Origin: Rossellomorea aquimaris TF-12
GTDB lineage: Bacteria > Bacillota > Bacilli > Bacillales > Bacillaceae_B
NCBI RefSeq assembly: GCF_001648555.1
Contig: NZ_LQXM01000029.1
Location: forward strand, 248,001 to 312,000
Direction of reading: 5' to 3'
Length of the DNA stretch: 64,000 nt
Shown here: positions 16,023 to 27,436 of the stretch, in pieces
Layout of the letters: each line of letters begins with the position of its first letter
Position numbering within the stretch: position 1 is the stretch's first letter
The notes under the pieces: model-generated
Database searches by the model: none
What the model was told of the DNA's origin: nothing
What the model saw: the letters and a program-made list of their open reading frames with translations, nothing else
Position numbers and translations under genes: made by a program

Positions 16023-17684
16023 TTACTCCTGATCCACAGGTATCACAGCATTTCTCAGTTCAGTCTTTAATTCTTGTTTATATTTTAATTTCGTTTCCAC
16101 CTTCCAGTTTAGAAGATTCGCCATATGCTCGATGACTGGATCCTGCCACTTCAACACCCATTGCCTGTCAAAGAAAAGTGCACCCGTTCTTCGAACAAAG
16201 AAATCAAGAGGAGTCACCACCATTTCCTCCTGAATACCATAGATCAATTGTGCATAAAGCTTTGGAGGGACGGACCTTTGTTCGGCAGCTCCACTATATG
16301 CATGAGCAAGCTTGTAAAGTTGATCAACATTTGACCCATACATTTCGGCTAATTTTCTTCCTTCTTTCTCCGTTAATCCATAGTGAACAGCTTCACAAGC
16401 TTTTTTCTCTACAAAAGCTTGAAAATGCTTGGATCCTCCTACATGTCCGCCTGAGATGGGCATATTCTTAGTCGTTGATGCTGGGAACTTCTTGTTTTCT
16501 TCCTCTTTTAACCGCTTAGCTAATAGGTCAACTACAGTTTCTGCCATTTTTCTATAGCCAGTAAGTTTTCCTCCAGCTATGGTAATCAATCCGCTATCTG
16601 CTTCCCAAATTTCATCCTTACGTGAGATCTCAGAAGGATCTTTTCCTTTTTCAAAAATCAACGGGCGAATTCCTGCCCAGCTTGATTCCACGTCTTCTTT
16701 TGTGACGTTTACCTCAGGAAACATATAATGAATCGATTCAAGAATATAATCTCTATCCTCTGATGTCATATGAGGATTGGCTTTTTCACTTTCGTAAATC
16801 GTATCTGTTGTTCCAACATAGGCTTTACCATCACGGGGAATAGCAAACACCATTCGTCCATCAGGTGTGTCAAAGTAAACAGCTTGCTGTAAAGGGAATT
16901 TACTTTGGTCGATAACAATGTGAACTCCTTTTGTGAGGCGAAGCTGTTTGTTATTTGTGCTATAATCTTTCCCTCTAACATCATCTACCCATGGTCCTGC
17001 AGCATTGACGATTTTATTTCCTCGTATTTGGATAGTTTCACCGGATAAAAGATCATCTGCTTCGATACCTACGACTTTTTTATTTTCATATAGAAAACGT
17101 TGAGACTTCATATAATTTAAGGCTGTTACACCATAAGATACAGCTTCTTTCATAACCTCAATTGTTAACCGGGCATCATCGGTGCGGTACTCAACGTAAT
17201 ACCCCCCTCCTTTTAGCCCTTCTTTCTTTATAAGGGGTTCCTTAGTGAGCGTTTCTGAAACAGATAGCATAGAGCGACGTTCATGTTTCTTTACTCCCGC
17301 TAAAAAATCATATACTTTCAAACCAATGGAAGTGCTGAAATTCCCAAACGTTCCTCCCTTATGTAGAGGAAGGAGCATCCATTCCGGAGTAGTCACATGA
17401 GGTCCGTTTTCATATACAACTTCACGTTCCTTTCCAACTTCTGAAACCATCTTCACCTCAAACTGTTTTAAATAACGTAATCCCCCATGTACTAGTTTGG
17501 TTGAACGACTTGATGTACCTGCTGCAAAATCTTGCATTTCAACTAACGCAACTTTCATTCCGCGTTTCGCGGCATCAAGGGCAATTCCTGCTCCTGTAAT
17601 CCCCCCACCAATGATAATTAAATCAAAAGTATTAGATTTTAATGTTTGAGATAATTCTGAACGTGATGTGCTTGAAAAAGTCAT
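16023..17684 (-). CDS. glpD: Aerobic glycerol-3-phosphate dehydrogenase
   Basis: Oxidises glycerol-3-phosphate to dihydroxyacetone phosphate and passes electrons to the quinone pool at the membrane; FAD-dependent, 553 residues. The FAD-binding GGGITGAG is at 26-33, followed by the family blocks [17 protein letters not shown] and GGKLTGYR. It is the last gene of the glycerol block and has its own leader with a terminator, the arrangement by which GlpP antitermination controls B. subtilis glpD. One copy of the 12-mer repeat (16266-16277) lies inside, encoding QRSVPP on this strand. Confidence 0.96.
   Translation of the reverse strand: MTFSSTSRSELSQTLKSNTFDLIIIGGGITGAGIALDAAKRGMKVALVEMQDFAAGTSSRSTKLVHGGLRYLKQFEVKMVSEVGKEREVVYENGPHVTTPEWMLLPLHKGGTFGNFSTSIGLKVYDFLAGVKKHERRSMLSVSETLTKEPLIKKEGLKGGGYYVEYRTDDARLTIEVMKEAVSYGVTALNYMKSQRFLYENKKVVGIEADDLLSGETIQIRGNKIVNAAGPWVDDVRGKDYSTNNKQLRLTKGVHIVIDQSKFPLQQAVYFDTPDGRMVFAIPRDGKAYVGTTDTIYESEKANPHMTSEDRDYILESIHYMFPEVNVTKEDVESSWAGIRPLIFEKGKDPSEISRKDEIWEADSGLITIAGGKLTGYRKMAETVVDLLAKRLKEEENKKFPASTTKNMPISGGHVGGSKHFQAFVEKKACEAVHYGLTEKEGRKLAEMYGSNVDQLYKLAHAYSGAAEQRSVPPKLYAQLIYGIQEEMVVTPLDFFVRRTGALFFDRQWVLKWQDPVIEHMANLLNWKVETKLKYKQELKTELRNAVIPVDQE
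16266..16277 (+). repeat. Dispersed 12-mer AGGGACGGACCT, copy in glpD
   Basis: An exact copy within the glpD reading frame, with flanks GG before and TT after. Confidence 0.85.
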
Positions 17685-17730
17685 GATTTACTCCTCCTAT
17701 AATGATTTATTCTATTTTTACTATTTAGAA

Positions 17731-17790
17731 GAAAAAAAGAGACCAAAACTAGCATTATGGCGTAATGTTCCATAATGTAGATTGGTCTCT
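17731..17790 (-). promoter_or_regulatory. glpD leader terminator, probable GlpP antitermination target
   Basis: Between glpK and glpD, AGAGACCAA pairs with TTGGTCTCT around a nested stem CATTATGG/CCATAATG, then seven Ts. It ends 47 bases before the glpD start, so it would stop transcription ahead of the gene unless relieved. An extended -10 (TATGCTACACT, near 17824-17834) just upstream could start the leader. By analogy with B. subtilis, GlpP bound to glycerol-3-phosphate would prevent termination. Confidence 0.8.
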
Positions 17791-17842
17791 CTAGGGCTCT
17801 TACCGATTTATTAACTTGTATTTAGTGTAGCATATATAAGAA

Positions 17843-20181
<2,339 letters not shown>

Positions 20182-20220
20182 GTTTGATCACTCCCTCATT
20201 TCATATGTTGTAATATGCAG

Positions 20221-20275
20221 AAAAAACAAAAAGATTCACGGAAGTATCCCAATAAAAGGATATTCGCGTGAATCT
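20221..20275 (-). promoter_or_regulatory. glpF leader terminator, probable GlpP antitermination target
   Basis: AGATTCACG/CGTGAATCT outer stem with a partly paired GAATATCC-like inner stem, then TTTTGTTTTTT on the minus strand. It lies between the glpF promoter and the gene, so read-through would need antitermination. glpP is the adjacent upstream gene. Confidence 0.8.
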
Positions 20276-20310
20276 CTTCGTCTCTTTCACAAAATATTAA
20301 CTTGTGAATT

Positions 20311-20339
20311 ATCCTACTCCAAGATGAAAGCGTTGTCAA
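20311..20339 (-). promoter_or_regulatory. glpFK promoter overlapping a cre (CcpA) site
   Basis: On the minus strand, -35 TTGACA (20334-20339) and -10 TAGGAT (20311-20316) are 17 bases apart. The sequence ATGAAAGCGTTGTCAA (20324-20339) matches the catabolite-responsive element consensus WTGNAANCGNWWNCAW with one mismatch and covers the -35 box, predicting CcpA repression in the presence of glucose. Confidence 0.75.
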
Positions 20340-20358
20340 CCTATTCCCAAAAATATCA

Positions 20359-20925
20359 TTAAGAATCAAAATGTTTCCACAATACATGATCTGAAGTGGT
20401 AATGGCTGTTGCCCCAGCATTGATGGCTTCTTCCACTTCTTCAACTGTTTCAATTAATCCTCCAGCAAAAATAGGTTTGCCTGTTTTCTCTTTAATTTCT
20501 TTAATAATTTTTGGTACAACTCCAGGTAGTACTTCAATATAATCTGGGTTTGTTTTCTTAATTAACTCTATACTTCGATTCATAGCACTGGAGTCGATGA
20601 CAAAGATTCGTTGTGTGGCATATACACCTTTTTGTCGTGCTTTTTTGATAACACTACCTTTTGTAGAGATAATCCCGTATGGTTTTATTTCCTGACAGAT
20701 GAATTCAGTTGCATATTCATCACTAGATAAACCATGAATTAAATCTAAATGAAGAAACATTTTTTTGTTTTGTTGACGAGCATAATTGAAAACACTTTTA
20801 AGCATCCCAGCATGAAGATCAAGAAACACACCATATTCAAAAGATGTTTGAAGCATTTTGTCAAAATCTTTCATAGATCGAATTGCAGGTAATATATTCT
20901 GGTCTTGAAAACTCATATCTGCCAC
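20359..20925 (-). CDS. glpP: Glycerol-3-phosphate-responsive antiterminator
   Basis: A 188-residue GlpP-family protein with a TIM-barrel-like fold. Family blocks include MLKSVFNYARQQNKKMFLHLDLIHGLSSD, the ending of which is highly conserved, and PDYIEVLPGVVPKII with FAGGLIETVEEV. In B. subtilis it binds glycerol-3-phosphate and the leader RNA of glpFK and glpD, blocking termination and stabilising the messages. Both predicted target leaders occur in this window. Confidence 0.94.
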   Translation of the reverse strand: MADMSFQDQNILPAIRSMKDFDKMLQTSFEYGVFLDLHAGMLKSVFNYARQQNKKMFLHLDLIHGLSSDEYATEFICQEIKPYGIISTKGSVIKKARQKGVYATQRIFVIDSSAMNRSIELIKKTNPDYIEVLPGVVPKIIKEIKEKTGKPIFAGGLIETVEEVEEAINAGATAITTSDHVLWKHFDS

Positions 20926-21104
20926 CTTCTATTTAATGGATTTTTCTGTACAAGCACATAGTTCAATTGGAAATTATAACATACATGTCCATAATTCGAG
21001 CAATTAATCAAGGATTAATAATCATTTCAATTGATTGCTTACCAATATCTAGTTGCTATTTAGAAAAACAAATGTGTATATAATATAACCCTTTTAATTT
21101 TCAA

Positions 21105-21137
21105 AAAAAAAAACCAAACACTTAAGATGCTTGGTTT
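21105..21137 (-). terminator. Terminator of the diguanylate cyclase gene
   Basis: AAACCAAGCA/TGTTTGGTTT stem on the minus strand followed by a run of ten Ts, 21 bases past the stop. Confidence 0.85.
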
Positions 21138-21157
21138 TCTTGTGTATAAAATATCAA

Positions 21158-22237
21158 TTAACTAGCTTCACGGGATGTGAACTTTTCAACGCGATTTCGT
21201 CCCCGTTCCTTAGCTTGATATAAAGCTTTGTCTGCTAATTTGATAATATTCTGTGAGCTCGAGGAATCAGTAGGGAAATGTGCCATGCCAATAGATATCG
21301 TACACGAAATGTGTTCTCCATTTGTTAATGTAAATGCATGGTGTTCTACGACTTCCCTAATATTTTCAGCTAAGGTCCGTCCCTCTTCAGATGTAATGTT
21401 GGGGAGGAGTACAACAAATTCTTCGCCGCCTTTTCTTGCAACAAGGTCTCTTTTTCGAACATTCTCTTTGATTAAAATGCTTAGTTGCTTTAAGACTTGA
21501 TCACCGTTGTCATGTCCATATTGATCGTTCACTCGTTTAAAGTGATCAATGTCGATGTATAAGAGTGCTAATGGGTTCATGCGGTCACTTGCTTTTTGAG
21601 CCATTTCATTGAATGTTTCATCAAAGTAACGCACATTATACACACCAGTTAAAAAATCGATAGTGGACTTTTCCTTATATTTTGTAAAGAGATCGTTCGC
21701 CGCTCTTAGATAGCTCACAACATATACAGAAATAATTCCACAAACGAAGGAAACAGCCCAATAAATAGGAACAAGAACCCTTAACGCATCAATATCAAAT
21801 ACAATCATTGATATAATAATTGTGAATGCAATATTCGCATAAATAAGCATAAACAATGCTTTATGTATAATACTCTTTTTCATCATACTAATAAAATAGA
21901 AACCTATAAAAAGTAACAACATCAATACTAAAGAAGCAATTGATGATGAGTTAACGCCGTAAAGGAATCTTCCTCCTATGATAAGAACACTTGCTAAAAA
22001 AGCAGGTGACCACCCTACAAATAACATTAGTAAAAATACTGGAATAAAACGTAGATCTACAATCGTATTTTCAGTAACAGTTATCGAAAAAAACATTAGA
22101 AGATTACCTAAAAACCCACCAAATAGCCCATGTAACCAGTTATTTGACAATCGCAAATGCCCGTAAAATACTTGCATGTAAATAAACAAAGTGGATATAA
22201 GTATACACGTGTTAAAATATAACTCTTCTAAAAACAT
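21158..22237 (-). CDS. dgcK: Membrane diguanylate cyclase, 5TM-GGDEF (DgcK-like)
   Basis: Makes cyclic di-GMP from two GTP. The 359-residue protein has an N-terminal 5TM-5TMR_LYT-type membrane sensor (about 5-180, five to six helices) and a GGDEF domain (about 190-355). The active-site motif is GGEEF at 270-274, and a product-inhibition I-site RKRD (261-264) stands five residues before it, so the enzyme should be active and feedback-inhibited. Length and layout match B. subtilis DgcK (YhcK). A 12-mer repeat copy lies in EEGRTLAENIR. Confidence 0.88.
   Translation of the reverse strand: MFLEELYFNTCILISTLFIYMQVFYGHLRLSNNWLHGLFGGFLGNLLMFFSITVTENTIVDLRFIPVFLLMLFVGWSPAFLASVLIIGGRFLYGVNSSSIASLVLMLLLFIGFYFISMMKKSIIHKALFMLIYANIAFTIIISMIVFDIDALRVLVPIYWAVSFVCGIISVYVVSYLRAANDLFTKYKEKSTIDFLTGVYNVRYFDETFNEMAQKASDRMNPLALLYIDIDHFKRVNDQYGHDNGDQVLKQLSILIKENVRKRDLVARKGGEEFVVLLPNITSEEGRTLAENIREVVEHHAFTLTNGEHISCTISIGMAHFPTDSSSSQNIIKLADKALYQAKERGRNRVEKFTSREAS
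21373..21384 (-). repeat. Dispersed 12-mer AGGGACGGACCT, copy in dgcK
   Basis: An exact copy on the coding strand, reading E-G-R-T-L in the GGDEF domain. Confidence 0.85.
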
Positions 22238-22376
22238 AGTTCACCTCTTGATAATTCCTTGAAAAATTTAACTCTTAATTTACTCTTTTATTATATAGAT
22301 TAAATAAGAAAAATCTACCAAAATCTCGAATCACCAAGGTTAAATATAAAAGAAATCCCTGTTAGTTAATAATATT

Positions 22377-23147
22377 TTAATCATCTTCGTAAGCATAAAT
22401 CGTTTTCACTTCACTAGAACGGATTAATTCGAGCTTTTCTTCTGAATCTTCTCTATCGGTAATAAGTAGATCAAGTTTTGATAATGAATGCATTTTTATA
22501 AATAGGTCCTCCCCTATTTTTGTATGTTCCATTAGAGCGATGACTTTCGTGGAGTTTTCAATGATTGTTTTGTGAAATAATGCTACTTCAGGTGATGTTG
22601 TACTTAGGCCTTTAGGAGAAATTCCCCCAGCGGTTATGAAACTTAAATCCAGAGTGAATTGCTTAATAAAATCATTTGCTAATGCATCCGTTATGTTTCC
22701 TGATTCTTTTACTTTTCCACCTATTAAATACGTATCAATATTCATCATGTCTCTCAGATGATAAGCAATTTCTAATGAGTTCGTGACAACCGTGTACGAT
22801 ATTAATTTTGGGAGGTATTTTAACATGGCAAAGTGTATGGCTGCTCCACCAATAAAAATAGTATTTCCTTCCTGAATAAAATCGATTGCTTTTCTTGCAA
22901 TAGCGTTCTGGTATTCATTACTATCCCCATATCTTGTTAAATGATGTTGAGGTTTTTGACGTACATTTGGTTGGGAGATCGCACCGCCATGTGTCCTTTT
23001 TATTAATCCCTCTTCCTCCATTATTGAGAGATCTCTCCGAATGGAGTCAATAGAAACATTAAATTCTTCTGCTAAATCTTTAGCGAGTATCCGACCTAAC
23101 TTCTCTATTTTCTCATAAATTAGTTCTCTTCTTTCTTCAGAAAACAT
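22377..23147 (-). CDS. DeoR family transcriptional regulator
   Basis: A 256-residue repressor-type protein. The N-terminal winged HTH (about 6-58, with LAEEFNVSIDSIRRDLSIMEEEGLIKRTHGGA) is characteristic of DeoR, and the C-terminal sensor domain (about 75-230) resembles sugar-phosphate isomerase-like DeoRC. Its place near the glycerol block makes a glycerol or sugar phosphate effector plausible, but GlpP already regulates glp genes in this group, so the target is unknown. Confidence 0.88.
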   Translation of the reverse strand: MFSEERRELIYEKIEKLGRILAKDLAEEFNVSIDSIRRDLSIMEEEGLIKRTHGGAISQPNVRQKPQHHLTRYGDSNEYQNAIARKAIDFIQEGNTIFIGGAAIHFAMLKYLPKLISYTVVTNSLEIAYHLRDMMNIDTYLIGGKVKESGNITDALANDFIKQFTLDLSFITAGGISPKGLSTTSPEVALFHKTIIENSTKVIALMEHTKIGEDLFIKMHSLSKLDLLITDREDSEEKLELIRSSEVKTIYAYEDD

Positions 23148-23283
23148 AGGCCCTCCTTAAAACGTTTTATTATTCAAATTCCTTCCTATTGTTTCCTGTT
23201 TCTTACGTATTTGTCAATGATATTACTGGTTTTAAAATGCATTCTTCCGATAATCATAATAAATTTTAAATAGTTAACAAAAC

Positions 23284-23315
23284 AACAGCCCAATTTCTTG
23301 TTGAATTGGGCTGTT
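23284..23315 (-). terminator. Terminator of the 40-residue protein gene
   Basis: Perfect 12-base stem AACAGCCCAATT/AATTGGGCTGTT with a T-rich tail, 14 bases past the stop at 23329. Confidence 0.8.
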
Positions 23316-23328
23316 AATTAATCAAAAA

Positions 23329-23451
23329 TCAATATTCTATTTCTTCATAATCTTTTGGTTGTGGCATAGGCTGACCATTTCCATTTTGCGGTGGCGTATT
23401 TTTTTGCTTAGAAGACTTATCTTTTCTTTTCGGGTTCTCTTGTTTTTTCAT
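23329..23451 (-). CDS. Small hydrophilic protein, 40 residues
   Basis: A strong GAAGGAGG lies seven bases before ATG, and a terminator follows, which together support a real gene. The product begins MKKQENPKRKDKSSKQK, then a Pro/Gln/Asn-rich middle (PPQNGNGQPMPQP) and an acidic end (DYEEIEY). It is entirely polar, likely disordered, and has no recognised family. It may be a small acid-soluble or stress-type peptide, but nothing in the sequence proves that. Confidence 0.65.
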   Translation of the reverse strand: MKKQENPKRKDKSSKQKNTPPQNGNGQPMPQPKDYEEIEY

Positions 23452-23538
23452 GGTAAACCTCCTTCATTTAAGATTAATATGTGCTAATAGAATACTTTTC
23501 AACCAAACAAAGAGGATTCTACTATTGGTTTTATGTTA

Positions 23539-24561
23539 TTAGGATGGAATGTTCCACTCGAACCATTTTCCGTGACCTTCTGTTTCTCCCACAGTATGTT
23601 GATATTCTTCTCCATCTAAATAAAAGTCTAAGTGAAGCTTTCTGTCCCACATATTATTGTATAAATGACAGACATTTCGTTTCAATCCAAGTTCTTTTAT
23701 TTTTCTCATTAGCTCCTGCTTTGACTCCTCTGGAATTTGATTCGCCACGTGAGTATGGAAAATACAAACAAGTTGACTCTCAGGTATCTCCTCTACTTTC
23801 TGTACAAAAAGTTCAACTCCGTCTCCTTCAATGAGCTCTAGGTCAATGTCACGGAGAGATTTCACTGCTTGATCAAATAATGCTCTTCTCTCTTCATGCT
23901 CTGGCCAAATTAGCGCTTTTAGCCAAGGATGATCAGCTTTATTGTTTATATGTAAATCAAATCCTGTTCTGGAAGTGACGGGTGGACTGGTCTCAATGAT
24001 ATTAGGTTGGTGAGCTCCACGAATTGTGGATGAAATCAGCAATTGAGACTCAAGGTTTCCAAAGCGTTCATTATTTTCGTTGTAAGAATATTGGTATTGA
24101 TCCCAAAGTAATTGCAAACCTCCACTTGTTCCGATTTCAATTAAGGCTAAGGGCATTTTGGTCTTTTCATAGATAAAGGAGAAGGCAGGATATAAATAAG
24201 CACACCTACGTACTTCATTTGTTTGAACTAATTTACTTTGAAGCAAACTGATAATTTCATCTGTATTTTCTTCGCAAAAGTCTCTGAAATATGGAAAGGC
24301 ATCTTGAGGTGACTTTGGATGATTAACAATACTCATATAGAAATCTTTAAGAGGATGAGATTGCTGCTCAAATAAAAGAAGGTGTACTGCACCGAAAAGT
24401 AAATTTGGCACTGGTTGTCCAGGTCTTGCGTGGGAGCTTAATTCTAGAAGCTCTATATCTTCTGCTAATTGGAGAGACAAGTGTTCATAAAGAGGACTAG
24501 AATCACGACACTCTATTTCTGCAAAGTTCCGAAACCGTTTTGATAACTCGTCAAGATACAT
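23539..24561 (-). CDS. DUF2332 family protein
   Basis: A 340-residue cytosolic protein matching the DUF2332 family: SSPLYEHLSLQLAED, RPGQPVPNLLFGAVHLLL, EVRRCAYLYPAF and the glycine-rich IEIGTSGGLQLLWD are the family's recurrent blocks. The IGTSGGL segment resembles a methyltransferase-like nucleotide-binding loop, so SAM binding is conceivable but unproven. It follows the VOC gene after five bases. Confidence 0.83.
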   Translation of the reverse strand: MYLDELSKRFRNFAEIECRDSSPLYEHLSLQLAEDIELLELSSHARPGQPVPNLLFGAVHLLLFEQQSHPLKDFYMSIVNHPKSPQDAFPYFRDFCEENTDEIISLLQSKLVQTNEVRRCAYLYPAFSFIYEKTKMPLALIEIGTSGGLQLLWDQYQYSYNENNERFGNLESQLLISSTIRGAHQPNIIETSPPVTSRTGFDLHINNKADHPWLKALIWPEHEERRALFDQAVKSLRDIDLELIEGDGVELFVQKVEEIPESQLVCIFHTHVANQIPEESKQELMRKIKELGLKRNVCHLYNNMWDRKLHLDFYLDGEEYQHTVGETEGHGKWFEWNIPS

Positions 24562-24566
24562 ATTCT

Positions 24567-24962
24567 CTACCCCTTTACTCCCAAGATAGTTTCAATTCTT
24601 TGTTTCATCTCGTCTTGATTATGATATTGAAACAAACCAATTCCGTTCCCCCAGGGATCTGAGAATGTAGCCCATTTAACAGGCACCTCTTCTCTTGAGT
24701 GAATAACAAATTCATCAACTTTCAAGACGTTCATCAATTTAAGTCGTTCAGCGTCTAAATCTTTGACGCCTAGACGGATTGGACCACTATTAACAAGAGG
24801 AATTCCTTCAGCAACTTGTAGCCAACAACCAGGAATAAGCTCCCATTCAGCAAATCCTTCATGTGGAACAAAATCGGGATCCCTGTTTAAGAGGATTTTA
24901 TACCATTCTTGACCCTTTTTCATATCTGAGACACGAACTTGTACTGTCATTTCATAAATCAT
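24567..24962 (-). CDS. VOC family protein (glyoxalase/bleomycin-resistance fold)
   Basis: A 131-residue single-unit VOC protein made of two beta-alpha-beta-beta-beta repeats. Features include the opening MTVQVRVSDMKKGQEWYKILL and the closing TFSDPWGNGIGLFQYH, typical of the fold. Metal-binding positions are not clearly conserved, so enzymatic activity is uncertain. It forms a two-gene unit with the DUF2332 protein. Confidence 0.82.
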   Translation of the reverse strand: MIYEMTVQVRVSDMKKGQEWYKILLNRDPDFVPHEGFAEWELIPGCWLQVAEGIPLVNSGPIRLGVKDLDAERLKLMNVLKVDEFVIHSREEVPVKWATFSDPWGNGIGLFQYHNQDEMKQRIETILGVKG

Positions 24963-25062
24963 GTAATGGCTCCTTTTTAGTAAGAATGAAATTACTAGTT
25001 CCTTTTACTAGATTACCATATTTTTCATTTTATGAGAATGAATGTAGTTTTCAACCTTTTTA

Positions 25063-25107
25063 AAGTAAAAACAACCCAAATCTAAGATCTGAGTTGTCTT
25101 TTTACTT
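25063..25107 (-). terminator. Terminator of ampS
   Basis: Imperfect stem AAGTAAAAACAAC with GTTGTCTTTTTACTT; the minus-strand transcript ends in T-rich sequence just past the ampS stop. Confidence 0.75.
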
Positions 25108-25110
25108 ATT

Positions 25111-26352
25111 TTAAAATGCCCAGCTACCATCTCTGAATATAGCGACTTTGCTTCCGTCTTCACATACTCCATCTATACTCATGTCAGCTGACCCAATCAT
25201 AAAATCTTCATGCACGACACTTTCATTTAGCCCTTTTTCTTCTCGCTCTTCATCAGATAAAATATCTCCATCCTTTATGCAGACAGGATATGATGAACCG
25301 ATAGCTAAATGATTTGATGCATTTTCATCAAATAAAGTGTTAAAAAAGAGAACCTTTGAATTTGAAATGGGTGATTTATGTGGGACCAGGGCAACCTCTC
25401 CAATGTAAGAAGCACCTTCGTCTGTTTGAATTAATTTTTTCAGCATTGCTTCCCCTTCTTGGGCAACTACCTTTGTAATTTTTCCATCTTCAAAGGTTAA
25501 AGTAAAGTCTTCAATAACATTACCGTTATAAGCAAGAGGTTTAGTGCTTGAAACAGTACCGTTAATACCGGCTTTAATTGGCACAGTGTAAACTTCTTCT
25601 GTTGGCATATTGGCGATAAAGGCTATTCCTTTGGGTGTTTCGCTTCCTCCTGTTAACCAAAGATGGTCAGGGTGCAACTGAATGGTTAGGTCCGTCCCTC
25701 TAGATTGATAGTGAAGGGTTCTTAGATTTAGGTTATTTAGTTGGGTAGCTTTTTGTTCTAGTGTTTTGATATGGGTATGCCATTCTCTTATTGGATCTTC
25801 ACGGTCGATACGTACAGAAGTAAAGATTTGGTCCCAAAGGGCATCGACTCTTTCATTTTCAGGCAGATCAGGGAAAACTTTATTTGCCCATTTTTGTGAA
25901 GGAATGGCAAGAATTGACCAACTAATCTGGTCTCTTTCAATCGCACCATAAAAAAGGTCTAGTGCGTCTCCAGTAGCTTTTTCAAAGTTAAGAATACGAT
26001 CAGGATCAATTCCTTTAAGTAAATCTGGATCGTTTGCTTCAATTTGAAGAAATGCTCCGTTCTGACCAACTACGAATTCATGCGCTTCTTTTAGCCAGTG
26101 TGGATATTCATTAAAACTCTCATCAGGTGCCATTTCATAATGAATCCTCATGATTTCTTCGTCGTACCATTGAACATGCACATTTCTGGCTCCTGCAAGA
26201 TAAGCTTGTTTCACCACGATTCGAACAAATTCTTCTGTTCCTAGTGGGGCTGAAATCCAAAGCAGCTGATCGTTTTGGATGTTAACACCTACTTTAACTG
26301 CCAGTTCTGCAAACTGATTTAATTTCTCATGAAAACCTTTATGTACAGTCAT
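25111..26352 (-). CDS. ampS: Aminopeptidase, M29 family (AmpS/PepS)
   Basis: A 413-residue metallo-aminopeptidase that acts on peptide N-termini in the cytoplasm. M29 landmarks are present: GTDLTIQLHPDHLWLTGG, NMPTEEVYTVP, GEVALVPHKSPIS, LFFNTLFDENASNHLAIGSSYP and HEDFMIGSADMSIDG. The metal ligands of the family (Glu, His, Glu, Asp) fall in these blocks. It lies two bases from the HIT gene upstream, so the two are cotranscribed. A 12-mer copy sits at RGTDLT. Confidence 0.92.
   Translation of the reverse strand: MTVHKGFHEKLNQFAELAVKVGVNIQNDQLLWISAPLGTEEFVRIVVKQAYLAGARNVHVQWYDEEIMRIHYEMAPDESFNEYPHWLKEAHEFVVGQNGAFLQIEANDPDLLKGIDPDRILNFEKATGDALDLFYGAIERDQISWSILAIPSQKWANKVFPDLPENERVDALWDQIFTSVRIDREDPIREWHTHIKTLEQKATQLNNLNLRTLHYQSRGTDLTIQLHPDHLWLTGGSETPKGIAFIANMPTEEVYTVPIKAGINGTVSSTKPLAYNGNVIEDFTLTFEDGKITKVVAQEGEAMLKKLIQTDEGASYIGEVALVPHKSPISNSKVLFFNTLFDENASNHLAIGSSYPVCIKDGDILSDEEREEKGLNESVVHEDFMIGSADMSIDGVCEDGSKVAIFRDGSWAF
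25688..25699 (-). repeat. Dispersed 12-mer AGGGACGGACCT, copy in ampS
   Basis: An exact copy on the coding strand, encoding R-G-T-D-L, a stretch conserved in M29 peptidases. Confidence 0.85.
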
Positions 26353-26354
26353 CG

Positions 26355-26801
26355 TTATCTCACCTTTTCTATTTCTCTATCAATATAGTTTTTTAATTTT
26401 TTTTGCGTTATGACTAAAGATTCTTCGGCTACTCTTGTTTCTGCCAGAACTTCGTCATAAAAGGATTCACCGAAGTTTTCTCCTTCGTATCGTGGTACAA
26501 CATGCATATGATAATGGGTAAGATCATTGAAGACTCCCCCATTTTGACAAATCGTAATTCCGTCCGGTTGAAACACAGCATTGACGGCTTTTGCAATAAG
26601 TTTTGAAGCTTCCATAATAGCAATATACTCTTCTTGGCCTAACTCTACTACTTCAATTTTATGCTTTTTTGGCAGTATTAACGTATGTCCTGAATGGTAT
26701 GGTGCATGATCTAAAATGCAGCAAACAGAATCATTTTCATAGACGATCAATACTTGTTCTTCTTTATTTGCTAATCGACAGCCAAGACATTCGCTCATCA
26801 A
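26355..26801 (-). CDS. HIT family protein
   Basis: A 148-residue histidine-triad protein, likely a nucleotide phosphoramidase or dinucleotide hydrolase. The triad is H96, H98 and H100 (HYHMHVVPRYEGE). The N-terminus has CLGC, a possible half of a zinc site. It is transcribed with ampS and lies divergent from the GNAT gene at 26894. A second HIT gene occurs at 46281-46709. Confidence 0.88.
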   Translation of the reverse strand: MMSECLGCRLANKEEQVLIVYENDSVCCILDHAPYHSGHTLILPKKHKIEVVELGQEEYIAIMEASKLIAKAVNAVFQPDGITICQNGGVFNDLTHYHMHVVPRYEGENFGESFYDEVLAETRVAEESLVITQKKLKNYIDREIEKVR

Positions 26802-26893
26802 TATACCACTCCTATAAAAATAAAGGAATCATGTTCCTCATGTCGAATTATGAATACTATCATATCATGGAATGAAAGGAAGTTCAGAAAATA

Positions 26894-27397
26894 ATGGAAT
26901 TAAAACTACTTCAGGAACAAGATGCAGAGTCATACTGGGAACTTCGTTTAGAAATGCTTCAACAAAACCCTGAAGCGTTTGGCAGTAGCTATGAAGAAGC
27001 ACTAGAAAGAGAAGATCCTATTCAAAGGGTTGCTAAAAATCTAACTCGTCAAGGAAGTTATACTTTTGGTTATCTTGATGAAAAGAAATTGATAGGTACT
27101 GTGACTTTAGTTATTGAAAATGGTCTAAAAACCCAACATAAGGCATCACTATTTGCAATGTATGTCACCCCTTCAATCAGAGGGAAAGGAATAGCACGTA
27201 AGCTCGTAAGGGCTGCTATTCAAAAAGCGGAGAGTATAGATGAGATAGAGCAAGTGATGTTAACAGTTGTTACTACAAACCTTACTGCCAAAGCTTTGTA
27301 TCAATCATTTGGATTTAATACGTATGGTACAGAAAAACGAGCACTCAAATACAAAGGGGAATACTTTGATGAAGATCTGATGGTATTGTTCCTTTAA
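26894..27397 (+). CDS. GNAT family N-acetyltransferase
   Basis: A 167-residue acetyltransferase. Motif A reads MYVTPSIRGKGIARKLVRAAI, with RxxGxA as RGKGIA, and motif B reads TTNLTAKALYQSFGFNTYG. The C-terminus (YFDEDLMVLFL) is typical of the family. It is a single gene divergent from the HIT protein and ends at a bidirectional terminator. Confidence 0.88.
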   Translation: MELKLLQEQDAESYWELRLEMLQQNPEAFGSSYEEALEREDPIQRVAKNLTRQGSYTFGYLDEKKLIGTVTLVIENGLKTQHKASLFAMYVTPSIRGKGIARKLVRAAIQKAESIDEIEQVMLTVVTTNLTAKALYQSFGFNTYGTEKRALKYKGEYFDEDLMVLFL

Positions 27398-27400
27398 CCT

Positions 27401-27436
27401 AAAAAGGAGGAAAACCATTAGGTTTTTCTCCTTTTT
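27401..27436. terminator. Bidirectional terminator
   Basis: Sixteen-base arms AAAAAGGAGGAAAACC and GGTTTTTCTCCTTTTT with a 4-nt loop, between the convergent genes ending at 27397 and 27435. Confidence 0.9.
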
